From Pseudoroseomonas cervicalis (GTDB taxonomy: Bacteria; Pseudomonadota; Alphaproteobacteria; Acetobacterales; Acetobacteraceae): a stretch of DNA of 64,000 nucleotides. The notes below the pieces were generated by a model. That model saw only the letters and a program-made list of their open reading frames with translations, had not been told where the DNA came from and ran no database searches. Position 1 is the stretch's first letter. The number at the start of each line of letters is the position of its first letter. The DNA is taken from NCBI RefSeq assembly GCF_030818485.1, contig NZ_JAUTAJ010000004.1, forward strand, positions 3,009,501 through 3,073,500. The letters run 5' to 3'. Shown piece after piece: positions 26,710 through 35,655 of the stretch. The position numbers and the translations under genes are program-made.

Positions 26710-28479
26710 TCAGTTGGCGCGCAGCGCCGCGGTGGCGGCGGCGTCCAGCACGCCGTCAGAAATCACCACGCCATAGTCGCGGCGGGCCGTGGCCGGGGTG
26801 ATCAGGCCGTCCAGCACATCCTCCAGCACCCGAGCCGGGTCGCGGCGCTTCGGGTCGCCATAGCCGCCACCGGCGGGGCCGTGGCAGATGAAGCTGTCGC
26901 CCGCCCGCACGGCGCGGTGCGGCACCTTGGAGGGCAGGCTCTCCGCCGTGCCATCGGCGCGCTTCAGCACCAGCGTCGCGGTGGCGCCGGGCAGCCCGCC
27001 CAGGAAACCCCAGGGGCGATGCGCATGGCCCTCGCCCTCCACCGAGGTGCCGGCATCGGTCAGGAAACGGAACTCCCGCACCGAGCCCAGCCCGCCGCGC
27101 CATTCGCCGGCGCCCGCCTCATCCTCGCGCAGCTCGTAGCGCAGCACCCGCAGCGGCAGATGCGTCTCGATATCCTCGACCGGGTTGTTGCGCGTGTTGG
27201 CATAGAGCGTGTCCACCGCATCCATCCCGTCCTGCCCCGGACGGCCGCCATAGGCGCCCTCGAAGATCTCCATATGCACCCAGTGGCTCTCGCCCTGCAG
27301 GCCGGAGAAGGCGATGACCTTGAGATTGCCGATGCCGGCCGAGACCTGGCCCGGCACCGCCTGCGCCAACGCCTTCATCACCGTGTCCGCCAGCTGGTTG
27401 CCGGGGCAGAAGCGGGCGATGGTCGGCGCCGGGAAGACCGGGTTCGCCAGGCAGCCCTTCGGCGCCAGGATGCGGATCGGCCGCGTCAGCCCCTCATTCA
27501 CCGGCACATGCCCATGCACCGCCGTGTCCAGCAGCACCGAGCGCACCGTCAGCCAAACCGCCACATCCACCGTGCCGCGCAGCGGCATGTTGATCGGCCG
27601 GTCCGGCAGCTGCGGCGCCGTGCCGGTGAGGTCCACCAGCAGCTCCTCGCCCTGCTTCGTCACCGTCACCACCAGCGGCAGATTGGCGCGGGCGGGATCG
27701 TCCAGATAGCCATCGATGCGGGTCTCGGCGCGGAAGCTGCCCTCGGGCAGGGCGGCGATGGCGCGGCGCATCAGCCGCTCCGCCTGGTCCAGCATGGCGG
27801 CGCAGGCGGCGCGGAAACGCGCCAGCCCGTGGCGCGCGACCAGCGCCGCCATGCGCTCGGCACCGATGCGGCTGGCGGCAACCTGCGCCTCCATATCGCC
27901 CACCACGAGGTCGGAGGCGCGCAGATTGTCGCGCAGCATCTGCCACACCGCGTCATTGCGGCAGCCCTGGTCATAGACCTTGATCGCCTTGAACTGCAGC
28001 CCCTCGGCATAGGCATCCACCGCCTCGACAATGCCGCAGGAGCCGGGCGTCTGCGCGCCGATATCGAGATGGTGCGCCGTGGTGCCGGAGAAGCCGATCA
28101 GATGCTCGGCGCCGTCGTGATCCACGTGAAACACCGGCACCAGGAAGGCGACATCCGGCCCGTGGCTGGCGCCGCCATAAGGGTCGTTGTGCATGATGAC
28201 ATCGCCGGGGCGGATCGCCTCGCCGCGCTTCGCCAGCACCGCCAGCACGGATTTGACATAGCCGGGGATGGGGCCGGATTGCAGCGGCGTCGATTGCGCC
28301 GATTCCGCCAGGCCCTGGCCGGTCTCATCCGTCAGCGCCGCGCCGAAATCCTCCGATTCGCGGATGATGGAGGAATAGGCCATGCGCATCAGCTTGTAGC
28401 CGACCTCCACGGCGATGGTTTCCAGCGCGCCCTGCACGACGCTGACGGTGACGGGATCGATCTCGGTCATCCGGTTCAT
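26710..28479 (-). CDS. hyuB: hydantoinase B / oxoprolinase family protein
   Basis: A 589-residue HyuB. Together with HyuA such proteins hydrolyse hydantoins, 5-oxoproline or N-methylhydantoin in an ATP-dependent way. EVGYKLMRMAYSSIIRESEDFGAALTD opens the family domain. NDPYGGASHGPDVAFLVPVF, the IGFSGTTAHHLDIG motif, NPVEDIETHLPLRV and the C-terminal GPAGGGYGDPKRRDP follow in order. Start is 16 bases after the hyuA stop, so the two form an operon. The substrate is not predictable. Confidence 0.93.
   Translation of the reverse strand: MNRMTEIDPVTVSVVQGALETIAVEVGYKLMRMAYSSIIRESEDFGAALTDETGQGLAESAQSTPLQSGPIPGYVKSVLAVLAKRGEAIRPGDVIMHNDPYGGASHGPDVAFLVPVFHVDHDGAEHLIGFSGTTAHHLDIGAQTPGSCGIVEAVDAYAEGLQFKAIKVYDQGCRNDAVWQMLRDNLRASDLVVGDMEAQVAASRIGAERMAALVARHGLARFRAACAAMLDQAERLMRRAIAALPEGSFRAETRIDGYLDDPARANLPLVVTVTKQGEELLVDLTGTAPQLPDRPINMPLRGTVDVAVWLTVRSVLLDTAVHGHVPVNEGLTRPIRILAPKGCLANPVFPAPTIARFCPGNQLADTVMKALAQAVPGQVSAGIGNLKVIAFSGLQGESHWVHMEIFEGAYGGRPGQDGMDAVDTLYANTRNNPVEDIETHLPLRVLRYELREDEAGAGEWRGGLGSVREFRFLTDAGTSVEGEGHAHRPWGFLGGLPGATATLVLKRADGTAESLPSKVPHRAVRAGDSFICHGPAGGGYGDPKRRDPARVLEDVLDGLITPATARRDYGVVISDGVLDAAATAALRAN
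28118..28133. other. parS-like sequence inside hyuB
   Basis: TGATCCACGTGAAACA matches the parS consensus at 14 of 16 positions, with a perfect right half. It lies in coding sequence 15 kb from the two good sites, so it may be chance. Confidence 0.3.
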
Positions 28480-28495
28480 GGCGTGGCTCCGCGCG

Positions 28496-30556
28496 TCAGA
28501 GGGTGATCAGCAGGTTGCCGCCGGCCTCGGCGGTCAGGGTGCAGCCGGGCGGCACCACCGTGGTGCTGTCGGTCTGCAGGATGATGGCCGGGCCCGGGAT
28601 GGGCTGGCCGACCGGCAGCGCCTCCCGCCGCAGGAAGGGCGTGTCATGCGCCATGGGCGCCGCGCTGCTGCCGAAGACGACACGCCCGACCCGCACCGTC
28701 GCTGCCGCCAGCGAGCCGCCCTGGCGCGGCGGCGGCGCCCCCAGGCGCGGCCGCGGAATCGCGCCGGTGACACGAAGATTGACGATCTCCACCACACGCT
28801 CGGGGAAGGCATGGCCGTATTCGGCGCGGTGCTGCGCGTGGAACCGGGCCAGCAGCGCGCTGGCATCCGCTTCCTCCTCGGCGGGGAAGGCGATGCGCAG
28901 CTCATAGCCCTGGCCGGCATAGCGGAGATCGGCGGCGCGGCTGAAGCGGGCGCTCTCCACCGGCAATTGGTCGGCGGCGAAGCGGGCGGTGATCTGCGCT
29001 TCCATCGCCGCGAAATCCTGCGCGATGCGGGAGAGGTCCAGCGCGTCCGAGAGCTGGAAGCAGGTGCGCACCGCATCGGCGCTGAGATCCGTGGTCAGCA
29101 GTCCCATGGCCGAGGTGATGCCGGGATGCGGCGGCACCAGCACCTCCCGCCCTTCCAGCATCTGCGCCACCTCCACCGCCTGCAGCGGCCCGGCGCCGCC
29201 GAAGGCGACCAGCGCATAGCCGCGCGGGTCGATGCCCTTCTGCACGGTGCGGCTGCGGATGGCATTCGCCATGTTGGCGTTGACGATGGTGAGGATGCCA
29301 AGCGCCGCGGCCTCCGGCGACAGCCCCAGCTCCTGCGCGAAGTCACCGACGACGCGCTGGGCTGCGGCGGTGTCGAGCGCCATGGCGCCGCCCAGGAAAT
29401 TCTCCGGGTCCAGCCGGCCGAGCACGATATTGGCGTCCGTCACCGTGGGAAGCTGGCCGCCACGGCCATAGCCGGCGGGCCCCGGCTGCGCGCCGGCCGA
29501 TTGCGGCCCGACGCGGAAGGCGCCGCCGGCATCGCGCCGCGCGATGGAGCCGCCGCCGGCGCCGATGGTGTGGATGTCGATCATCGGCACCAGCAGCGGG
29601 AAGCCGGCGATCCAGGTGTCGCGCGCCGAGGCCTCGCCGAACTTGCCCTCGGTGATGATGGCGATGTCGGCGGAGGTGCCGCCAATGTCGAAGGTGATGA
29701 GGTTGTCGCGCCCGGACAGCGCGCCGGCCCAGGCGCCGCCCAGCACGCCGGCGGCGGGGCCGGAGAGCATGGTGAGCACCGGCTGCTCCGCCACCATGGC
29801 GACCGAGGCGACGCCGCCGGTGGAGCCCATCACCTGCAGCTCGCCGCCCACGCCGGCCTGCTTCAGCCGCTGCGCCAGGCGCGAGACATAGTCGCGCACC
29901 TTCGGCCCGACGAAGGCGTTCATGGCGGCGGTGGTGAAGCGTTCGAATTCGCGGAATTGCGGCGCCACCTCGGCCGAGGTGGTGACGAAGGCCTCCGGAT
30001 ATTCCTCCAGCACGATCGCCTTGGCGCGCAGCTCATGCGCCGGGTTGAGGTAGGAGAACAGGAAGCCGATGGCGATGGCTTCTACCCCGGCGGCCTTCAG
30101 GGCGCGGGCGGCCTCGCGCACTTCCTCCTCGGCCAGCGGCACCAGCACCTCGCCGCGCGGCGGGGCCAGGCGTTCGGTGACGACATGGCGGTGGCGGCGC
30201 TTGACCAGGGGCCGGGCCTGCCAGGGGATCTGCTGCTGGATGGAATAGTGTTCGGGCCGCTGGTGGCGGCCGATATGCAGCACGTCGCGATAGCCGCGCG
30301 TGGTGATCAGCCCGGTCAGCGCGCCGCGATGCTCCAGCGCGGCGTTGGTGGCGATGGTGGTGCCGTGCAGCACCTGGTCGATGGCGGCCGGGGCCAGGCC
30401 GGCCCGGGCGCAGAGTTCGAGGATGCCCTGGGTGACGCCGATGGAGGGGTCGGCATTGTTGCTGGACACTTTGTGGATGCTGGACTGGCCGGTGTCGGTG
30501 TCCGCCAGGACCAGATCGGTGAAGGTGCCGCCGACATCGACGCCGATGAGCTTCAT
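28496..30556 (-). CDS. hyuA: hydantoinase A / oxoprolinase family protein
   Basis: A 686-residue HyuA, the ATP-binding subunit of the HyuAB amidohydrolase. LIGVDVGGTFTDLVLADTDTG is the phosphate-1 loop of the ASKHA fold. TTIATNAALEHRGALTGLITTRGYRDVLHIGR follows (about residues 70-100). The DIGGTSADIAII phosphate-2 loop and GAGGGSIA are near residue 300, and VAFGGAGPLQA is the adenosine motif. Length is normal. First gene of hyuA-hyuB, with GGGGGA before the ATG. Confidence 0.94.
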   Translation of the reverse strand: MKLIGVDVGGTFTDLVLADTDTGQSSIHKVSSNNADPSIGVTQGILELCARAGLAPAAIDQVLHGTTIATNAALEHRGALTGLITTRGYRDVLHIGRHQRPEHYSIQQQIPWQARPLVKRRHRHVVTERLAPPRGEVLVPLAEEEVREAARALKAAGVEAIAIGFLFSYLNPAHELRAKAIVLEEYPEAFVTTSAEVAPQFREFERFTTAAMNAFVGPKVRDYVSRLAQRLKQAGVGGELQVMGSTGGVASVAMVAEQPVLTMLSGPAAGVLGGAWAGALSGRDNLITFDIGGTSADIAIITEGKFGEASARDTWIAGFPLLVPMIDIHTIGAGGGSIARRDAGGAFRVGPQSAGAQPGPAGYGRGGQLPTVTDANIVLGRLDPENFLGGAMALDTAAAQRVVGDFAQELGLSPEAAALGILTIVNANMANAIRSRTVQKGIDPRGYALVAFGGAGPLQAVEVAQMLEGREVLVPPHPGITSAMGLLTTDLSADAVRTCFQLSDALDLSRIAQDFAAMEAQITARFAADQLPVESARFSRAADLRYAGQGYELRIAFPAEEEADASALLARFHAQHRAEYGHAFPERVVEIVNLRVTGAIPRPRLGAPPPRQGGSLAAATVRVGRVVFGSSAAPMAHDTPFLRREALPVGQPIPGPAIILQTDSTTVVPPGCTLTAEAGGNLLITL

Positions 30557-30611
30557 GACGCATCCCCCGCTTGTTGCGGGGAACGCCGTGGCAATCGCTG
30601 TGCCACTCTGC

Positions 30612-30680
30612 TGGCGGGGTCCGGGGTGACCCTGTCACCCCGGCGGGGGATCCAAGGGGGCGGCGCCCCCTTGGCCCCGG
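30612..30680. repeat. dispersed GC palindrome, family A copy 4
   Basis: GGCGGGGTCC, then GGGGTGACCCTGTCACCCC, GGCGGGGG and the AAGGGGGCGGCGCCCCCTT hairpin. Same order as the right half of copy 2. It separates hyuA from the dehalogenase-like gene. Confidence 0.85.
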
Positions 30681-30684
30681 CCGG

Positions 30685-31407
30685 TCAGGTCAGCGCCTCC
30701 GCCCGATGCGCCGCCGCCATGGCACCCAGCGAGGCGAAGCGGAAATCGTATCCGGCGCCGGAGGGCGGCGGCAGGCTGGCCCCCCAGCCTTCCTGCCCCT
30801 GGCGCCGGTCGATCCAGGCGGTGGCGAGGCCGAGGCGCTTGGCCGGGGCGTGGTCGTGGAACAGGCTTTGCGCCGTGTGCAGGATCTCGCCCCGGGCATG
30901 GCCGCGGCGGTCCAGCGCTTCCAGCATGTGTTCGAAGTTGCGCAGGCTGGGCTTGTAGCTGCCGATATCCTGCGCGGTGAACACCGCGTCGAATTCGGTG
31001 CCGAGCCGCGCCTGGCTGCCCGCGAAGCCGGCATGATCCACATTGGAGAGCACCACCAGCCGGTAATGGTGCTTCAGATAGGCCAGGGCCTCGGCCGAAT
31101 CGGGGAAGGCGGGCCAGAGCGGGACCGAGGCGCCGAAGGTATCGTGCAGCGAATCGCTGGCCTCGACGCCCCATTCCTCGGCCAGGCTGCGGGAGACCTC
31201 GCTCAGCAGCTCGGTGTAGAGCAGACCGGGGGTCTCGGCCTGGTGGGCGGCCTCGTGCCGGGCGAAGGCTTCCAGCACCTCCTCCCGTGGCGGGGTGAGG
31301 CCGGCCTTGCGCAGCAGCGGCCGCAGCGCGTCATGGATGCCGCTTTCCCAGTCGATCAGCGTGCCGTAGCAATCGAAGGTCAGCACGCGGAAATCCTGCA
31401 GTCGCAT
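30685..31407 (-). CDS. haloacid dehalogenase type II-like hydrolase
   Basis: A 240-residue HAD protein of the L-2-haloacid dehalogenase (type II) subfamily. Motif I is LTFDCYGTLIDWESG with the nucleophilic Asp in FDCYGT; motif II VVLSNVDHAGF; motif III region DIGSYKPSLRNFEHML; then HTAQSLFHDHAPAKRLGLATAWIDRR, characteristic of the subfamily. It may act on 2-haloacids or on other small substrates. It is transcribed divergently from pepN. Confidence 0.88.
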   Translation of the reverse strand: MRLQDFRVLTFDCYGTLIDWESGIHDALRPLLRKAGLTPPREEVLEAFARHEAAHQAETPGLLYTELLSEVSRSLAEEWGVEASDSLHDTFGASVPLWPAFPDSAEALAYLKHHYRLVVLSNVDHAGFAGSQARLGTEFDAVFTAQDIGSYKPSLRNFEHMLEALDRRGHARGEILHTAQSLFHDHAPAKRLGLATAWIDRRQGQEGWGASLPPPSGAGYDFRFASLGAMAAAHRAEALT

Positions 31408-31562
31408 CGCGTCCTCTCCGAAGCCGGGAGAGGATCAGCGTCGCATGATGCGGCGCGGCGCGGGAAGCGGAATGTGAGGGGGAAGATTCCTTCTTTTTCT
31501 GAAGCATTTTTGTCAGGCTGCCGCCCGCCTCCCGGCATGGCGGGACGCCAAACTGATAAAAG

Positions 31563-31591
31563 TTTTTTGGTTCTTTTTTCCAAAAAAGAAC
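31563..31591. repeat. A/T-run inverted repeats in the pepN leader
   Basis: GTTCTTTTTT (31570-31579), CC, AAAAAAGAAC (31582-31591) is a perfect 10-bp palindrome. TTTTTTGG (31563-31570) can instead pair with CCAAAAAA (31580-31587), so two exclusive hairpins are possible. It stands out from the GC-rich surroundings. Confidence 0.8.
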
Positions 31592-31623
31592 AAAACCTTG
31601 TCTCCAACTGCATGAGGCCGCGC

Positions 31624-34233
31624 ATGACCACGCCTCCGCCCACCATCCGCCGCGAGGATTACCGGCCGCCCGCCTTCCTGGTGGACAGCGTGGAGCTGCA
31701 TCTGTCGCTGCATCCTTCCGCCACGCGGGTGCGGGCGCGGCTGGCGCTGCGCCGCAACCCGCAGGCCGCTTCGGGCGACACGCTGGAACTGGACGGGGAG
31801 GAGCTGCGCCTGCTCTCGGCGGCGCTGGACGGGGTGGCGCTGCCGCCGGAGCGGCTGGCGCACCGCGCCGATGGCGGGCTGCGCATCCATGGCGTGCCGG
31901 AGGCCTTCACCCTGGAGACGGAGGTGGAGATCGACCCGGACGCCAATAGCGAGCTGTCCGGCCTCTACCGCTCCGGCGGCAACTACTTCACGCAATGCGA
32001 GGCCGAGGGCTTCCGCCGCATCACCTATTTCCCCGACCGCCCGGATGTGATGGCGCGCTACACCACCACCATCGAGGCCGACCGCGCCGAATGCCCGGTG
32101 CTGCTCTCCAACGGCAATCCGGACGGGGCGGGGGAGCTGCCGGATGGCCGCCACTGGGCGCGCTGGGTCGATCCGCACCCCAAGCCCGCCTATCTGTTCG
32201 CCGTGGTGGCGGGTGATCTGGTGGCGCTGCGCGACCGCTTCACCACGGCTTCGGGCCGCGAGGTCGCTTTGGCCATCTGGGTCCGCGCCGGCGATGAGGA
32301 TGCCTGCGGCCATGCGATGGATTCGCTGAAGCGCTCGATGCGTTGGGACGAGGAGGTCTACGGCCTCGAATACGATCTCGACGTGTTCAACATCGCCGCC
32401 GTCTCCGATTTCAACATGGGGGCGATGGAGAACAAGGGCCTCAACATCTTCAACACGAAATACATCCTGGCGCGGCCGGAGACGGCGACCGACACGGATT
32501 ACGAGGGCATCGAGACCGTCGTCGCCCATGAGTATTTCCACAACTGGACGGGCAACCGCGTCACCTGCCGCGACTGGTTCCAGCTCTCGCTGAAGGAGGG
32601 GCTGACCGTCTTCCGCGACCAGCATTTCTCCGAGGATATGGGCAGCGCGGCGGTGAAGCGCCTGGCCAATGTGCGCCGGCTGCGCGCCGCGCAGTTCCCC
32701 GAGGATGCGGGGCCGATGGCGCATCCGGTGCGCCCCGATTCCTATGTGGAGATCAACAACTTCTACACCGCCACCGTCTACCAGAAGGGGGCGGAGCTGG
32801 TGCGCATGATGCGCCGGCTGATCGGGCCGGAGGCTTTCCGCCGCGGCATGGATCTCTACATCGCCCGGCACGACAACCAGGCCGTCACCATCGAGGATTT
32901 CGTCGCCGCGATGCAGGATTCGTCGGGCACCGACCTGACGCGCTTCGCCCGCTGGTACGCCCAGGCCGGCACGCCGGAGCTGCGGGTCGCGGACAGCTAT
33001 GATTCGGCGGCACGGCGCTACACCCTGACCCTGTCGCAATCGACCCCCGCCACCCCCGGCCAGCCGGAGAAGCAGCCGGTGCCGATCCCCATCGCCTTCG
33101 GCCTGCTGGGGCCGGACGGGGCGGAGCTGCCCGGCGCCGGGCTGCTGCTGCTGGAGGAGGCGCGGCAGGATTTCACCTTCGAGAATGTCGCCGCCAGGCC
33201 CACCCCCTCGCTGTTGCGCGGCTACTCCGCGCCGGTGAAGCTCAGCGGCCTATCGCTGCAGCAGCTCGGCTTCCTCGCCGCCCACGACACGGATCCCTTC
33301 GTGCGCTGGGATTCGGCGCAGCAATACCGCGTGGCCGAGATGCTGCGCCTGGTCGAGGATGTCCGCGCCCAGCGCCCGCTCGCCCTGCCCGAAGGCGTCG
33401 CGGCCATCACCGCCGCGCAGCTCGACCAGGCGCTGGAGGATCCGGCCTTCGCCGCCGAATCCCTGGCCCTGCCATCGGAGGATTTCGTCGCCGACCAGAT
33501 GGCGACCGCCGACCCGGAGGCGATCCACGCCGTGCGCCGCTTCCTGCGCCAGGCGCTCGGCGCCCGCTTCGCCGCGCGCCTCGCCGAACTGCATGACGCG
33601 CTGGCCGATGCCGGGCCCTACCGCATCGATGGCGCGGCCATCGGCCGCCGCGCGCTGCGCAACGCGGCGCTCGCCTATCTCGCCGCCGGCGACGCGGCGG
33701 AAGGCCAGCGCCGCGCCCGCGCCCAGTTCGAGGGCGCCGGCAACATGACCGACCAGCTCGCCGCCTTGCGCGTGCTGGCCGATGGCGAGGGCCCGGCGCG
33801 CGAGGAGGCGCTCGCCCGCTTCCATGCGCGCTGGAAGGCGGAGCCGCTGGTGCTGGACAAATGGTTCGCCATCCAGGCCATGGCCGAGCGCGACAGCGTG
33901 CTGGCCGAGGTGCAGGCCCTGGCGGACCACCCGGATTTCGACCTGCGCAACCCGAACCGGGTGCGCGCGCTCGTCGGCGCCTTCGCCATGGGCAACCCGG
34001 CCGCCTTCCACCACGCCTCGGGCGAGGGCTACCGCTTCCTCGGCAGCGTCGTGCTGGCCCTCGACGCGGTGAACACCCAGATGGCGGCGCGTATCATCTC
34101 CCCGCTGACCGACTGGAAACGCCAGGACGCGGCGCGCGGCGCGCTGATGCGGGCCGAGCTGGAACGCATCCTGGCCCGGCCGGGACTCAGCAAGGGGACC
34201 TATGAGAAGGCGTCGAAAGCGCTGGAGAACTGA
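31624..34233 (+). CDS. pepN: aminopeptidase N
   Basis: An 869-residue M1 zinc aminopeptidase of the bacterial PepN type, removing N-terminal residues from peptides in the cytoplasm. The substrate-recognition motif is GAMENKGLNIFN (about residue 265). The zinc motif HEXXH-X18-E is VVAHEYFHNWTGNR with the third ligand in SLKEGLTVFRDQHF. The C-terminal part is the helical domain of the family. ATG at 31624 (MTTPPPTIRREDYRPP) fits family length; ATG at 31612 is also possible. Neither has a clear ribosome site. The ORF extends upstream to 30571 without conservation and that part is rejected. Confidence 0.96.
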   Translation: MTTPPPTIRREDYRPPAFLVDSVELHLSLHPSATRVRARLALRRNPQAASGDTLELDGEELRLLSAALDGVALPPERLAHRADGGLRIHGVPEAFTLETEVEIDPDANSELSGLYRSGGNYFTQCEAEGFRRITYFPDRPDVMARYTTTIEADRAECPVLLSNGNPDGAGELPDGRHWARWVDPHPKPAYLFAVVAGDLVALRDRFTTASGREVALAIWVRAGDEDACGHAMDSLKRSMRWDEEVYGLEYDLDVFNIAAVSDFNMGAMENKGLNIFNTKYILARPETATDTDYEGIETVVAHEYFHNWTGNRVTCRDWFQLSLKEGLTVFRDQHFSEDMGSAAVKRLANVRRLRAAQFPEDAGPMAHPVRPDSYVEINNFYTATVYQKGAELVRMMRRLIGPEAFRRGMDLYIARHDNQAVTIEDFVAAMQDSSGTDLTRFARWYAQAGTPELRVADSYDSAARRYTLTLSQSTPATPGQPEKQPVPIPIAFGLLGPDGAELPGAGLLLLEEARQDFTFENVAARPTPSLLRGYSAPVKLSGLSLQQLGFLAAHDTDPFVRWDSAQQYRVAEMLRLVEDVRAQRPLALPEGVAAITAAQLDQALEDPAFAAESLALPSEDFVADQMATADPEAIHAVRRFLRQALGARFAARLAELHDALADAGPYRIDGAAIGRRALRNAALAYLAAGDAAEGQRRARAQFEGAGNMTDQLAALRVLADGEGPAREEALARFHARWKAEPLVLDKWFAIQAMAERDSVLAEVQALADHPDFDLRNPNRVRALVGAFAMGNPAAFHHASGEGYRFLGSVVLALDAVNTQMAARIISPLTDWKRQDAARGALMRAELERILARPGLSKGTYEKASKALEN

Positions 34234-34254
34234 GGGGGGGGGAGCGCGCCTTCC

Positions 34255-34320
34255 TGGGGAGGCTCCGCCTCTCCAGACCCCTCCGCCGGGGGGACAGGGT
34301 CCCCCCGGACCCCGCCATCC
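34255..34320. repeat. dispersed GC palindrome, family A copy 5
   Basis: GGGGAGGCTCCGCCTCTCC hairpin, ACCCCTCCGCC, GGGGGGACAGGGTCCCCCC, GGACCCCGCC. It lies between the convergent pepN and kpsS-like genes. Confidence 0.85.
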
Positions 34321-34321
34321 G

Positions 34322-35614
34322 TTACCAGGGGCGGGGGGCGGCCGTGCCAGGCATGTCGGGGTCGGTGGGGAACATCAGCGTCTCCACCGGCTCGTTCAGC
34401 GCGCGGCGATGCAGCCGCTCCACCGCGCCGCGCACCGCCACATCCAGCCCGGGGCGGTTGTAGTAGACGCCGCGGATATGCAGGCTGTGCGCGATGCAGC
34501 GCAGGAAGCCCTCGCGCAGCGCCTTGTCGGGCGGTGTCGCCTCGGTCCAGAAGCGGTCCAGCGTGCCGGGAAACACCAGCCCCGGAATCCGGTAGATCGC
34601 CTCGCCCAGCGCGAAGGTCGGCGTGTGGTCGATGATCGAGCGCAGCCCGACCGTGCTGTTCACCGTCACCGTGCCCTGCACCTGCTCGACGATGGCGCCC
34701 AGATTGCCGCCGCCGAGATAATGCACCCGGTCCGGCACCCCCGCCGCCGCGGCGATGGCGCGGGTGCGGCTGCGCCAGTCCTTCAGCCCGGGATCCAGCG
34801 GATGCACCTTCACCAGCAGCTGCGCATTGGGGGCCGCATGCGCGGCGAAGCTCTCCGCCACCTCGCGCAGCGCGGTGTCGAGATCGGGATATTTGGAATA
34901 GGCGCGGATGGAGAAATCGCTCTCCATCTGCATCGCCATCAGGAACAGCGGCCCGGTGCCGGAGAGCCGCTGCAGGATGGCATCCGCCCGCCGGTTGTCG
35001 CGCTTGCGCTGCAGCAGCCGCCGCCCCACGCCGAGATAATAGGCCACCGGATTCTGCAGCAGGTGGCTGCGGTAATGCGGGAAGGGCCAGGGCATCAGGC
35101 TGGCCAGGTGATACAGCATGTCCCACCGGGCCTGGCGGTTGAAATTGTCGCGGTTGCGCACGATCAGGTCCGGCGGCGGCAGCTGCGCGCCGGTGCGGAT
35201 GATCGTCTCCGGGTCGCGGGTGAAGCGGCTGGCGGCGTTCATCCCGTCCCGCTCCAGCACGATCCAGTCGGGCCGGATATAGCCGAAATCGGTCGCCGCC
35301 ACGCTGATGCCGCGCGCATGCGCCGCCGCGATGGCGATCTTGTGGTAGTCGCGCTGCTCGCCCAGCAGCACCAGGTCGGTGATGCCGTGGCGGTCAAGGA
35401 AGGCCGCGATGAAGGCCGGCCACTCCGCCTCCGTGCCGCGGAAATCCACCGCGCCGGGGCCGCGCCAGAACAGCTTGTCGCCGAGGTTCAGGTTGATGCG
35501 GTGCACCGTGTGGCCGAGCGCCCGCAGCCCGGCGCCCACCTCGTCGAAGAACGGCGTGATCGGCCCCTGCAGGAACAGGAAACATCGCGGGGCCGGGGCG
35601 GCGGGATCGGGCAT
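34322..35614 (-). CDS. KpsS-like capsule polysaccharide protein (putative Kdo-type transferase)
   Basis: A 430-residue protein of the capsule synthesis/export family (Capsule_synth, KpsS type). KpsS proteins transfer Kdo onto a lipid to build the capsule anchor. RCFLFLQGPITPFFDEVGAGL opens the domain. TDFGYIRPDWIVLERDGMN (about residues 115-133) matches the conserved family segment, and LLVKVHPLDPG and VTVNSTVGLRSIIDHTP are the donor-site motifs of the C-terminal half. KpsC, its usual partner, is absent. It is the last gene of the PKS cluster, starting 41 bases after the formyltransferase stop. A role in glycosylating the PKS product is inferred. Confidence 0.82.
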   Translation of the reverse strand: MPDPAAPAPRCFLFLQGPITPFFDEVGAGLRALGHTVHRINLNLGDKLFWRGPGAVDFRGTEAEWPAFIAAFLDRHGITDLVLLGEQRDYHKIAIAAAHARGISVAATDFGYIRPDWIVLERDGMNAASRFTRDPETIIRTGAQLPPPDLIVRNRDNFNRQARWDMLYHLASLMPWPFPHYRSHLLQNPVAYYLGVGRRLLQRKRDNRRADAILQRLSGTGPLFLMAMQMESDFSIRAYSKYPDLDTALREVAESFAAHAAPNAQLLVKVHPLDPGLKDWRSRTRAIAAAAGVPDRVHYLGGGNLGAIVEQVQGTVTVNSTVGLRSIIDHTPTFALGEAIYRIPGLVFPGTLDRFWTEATPPDKALREGFLRCIAHSLHIRGVYYNRPGLDVAVRGAVERLHRRALNEPVETLMFPTDPDMPGTAAPRPW

Positions 35615-35655
35615 CAGCGCGGGGCGTTCTCGTCTGGCGAAAGGGCGGGCAGCAT

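Noticed and set aside
30571..31623. N-terminal extension of the pepN frame to 1220 residues
   Set aside because: The extension is antisense to the HAD gene and runs through repeats; PepN family length fits the start at 31624.
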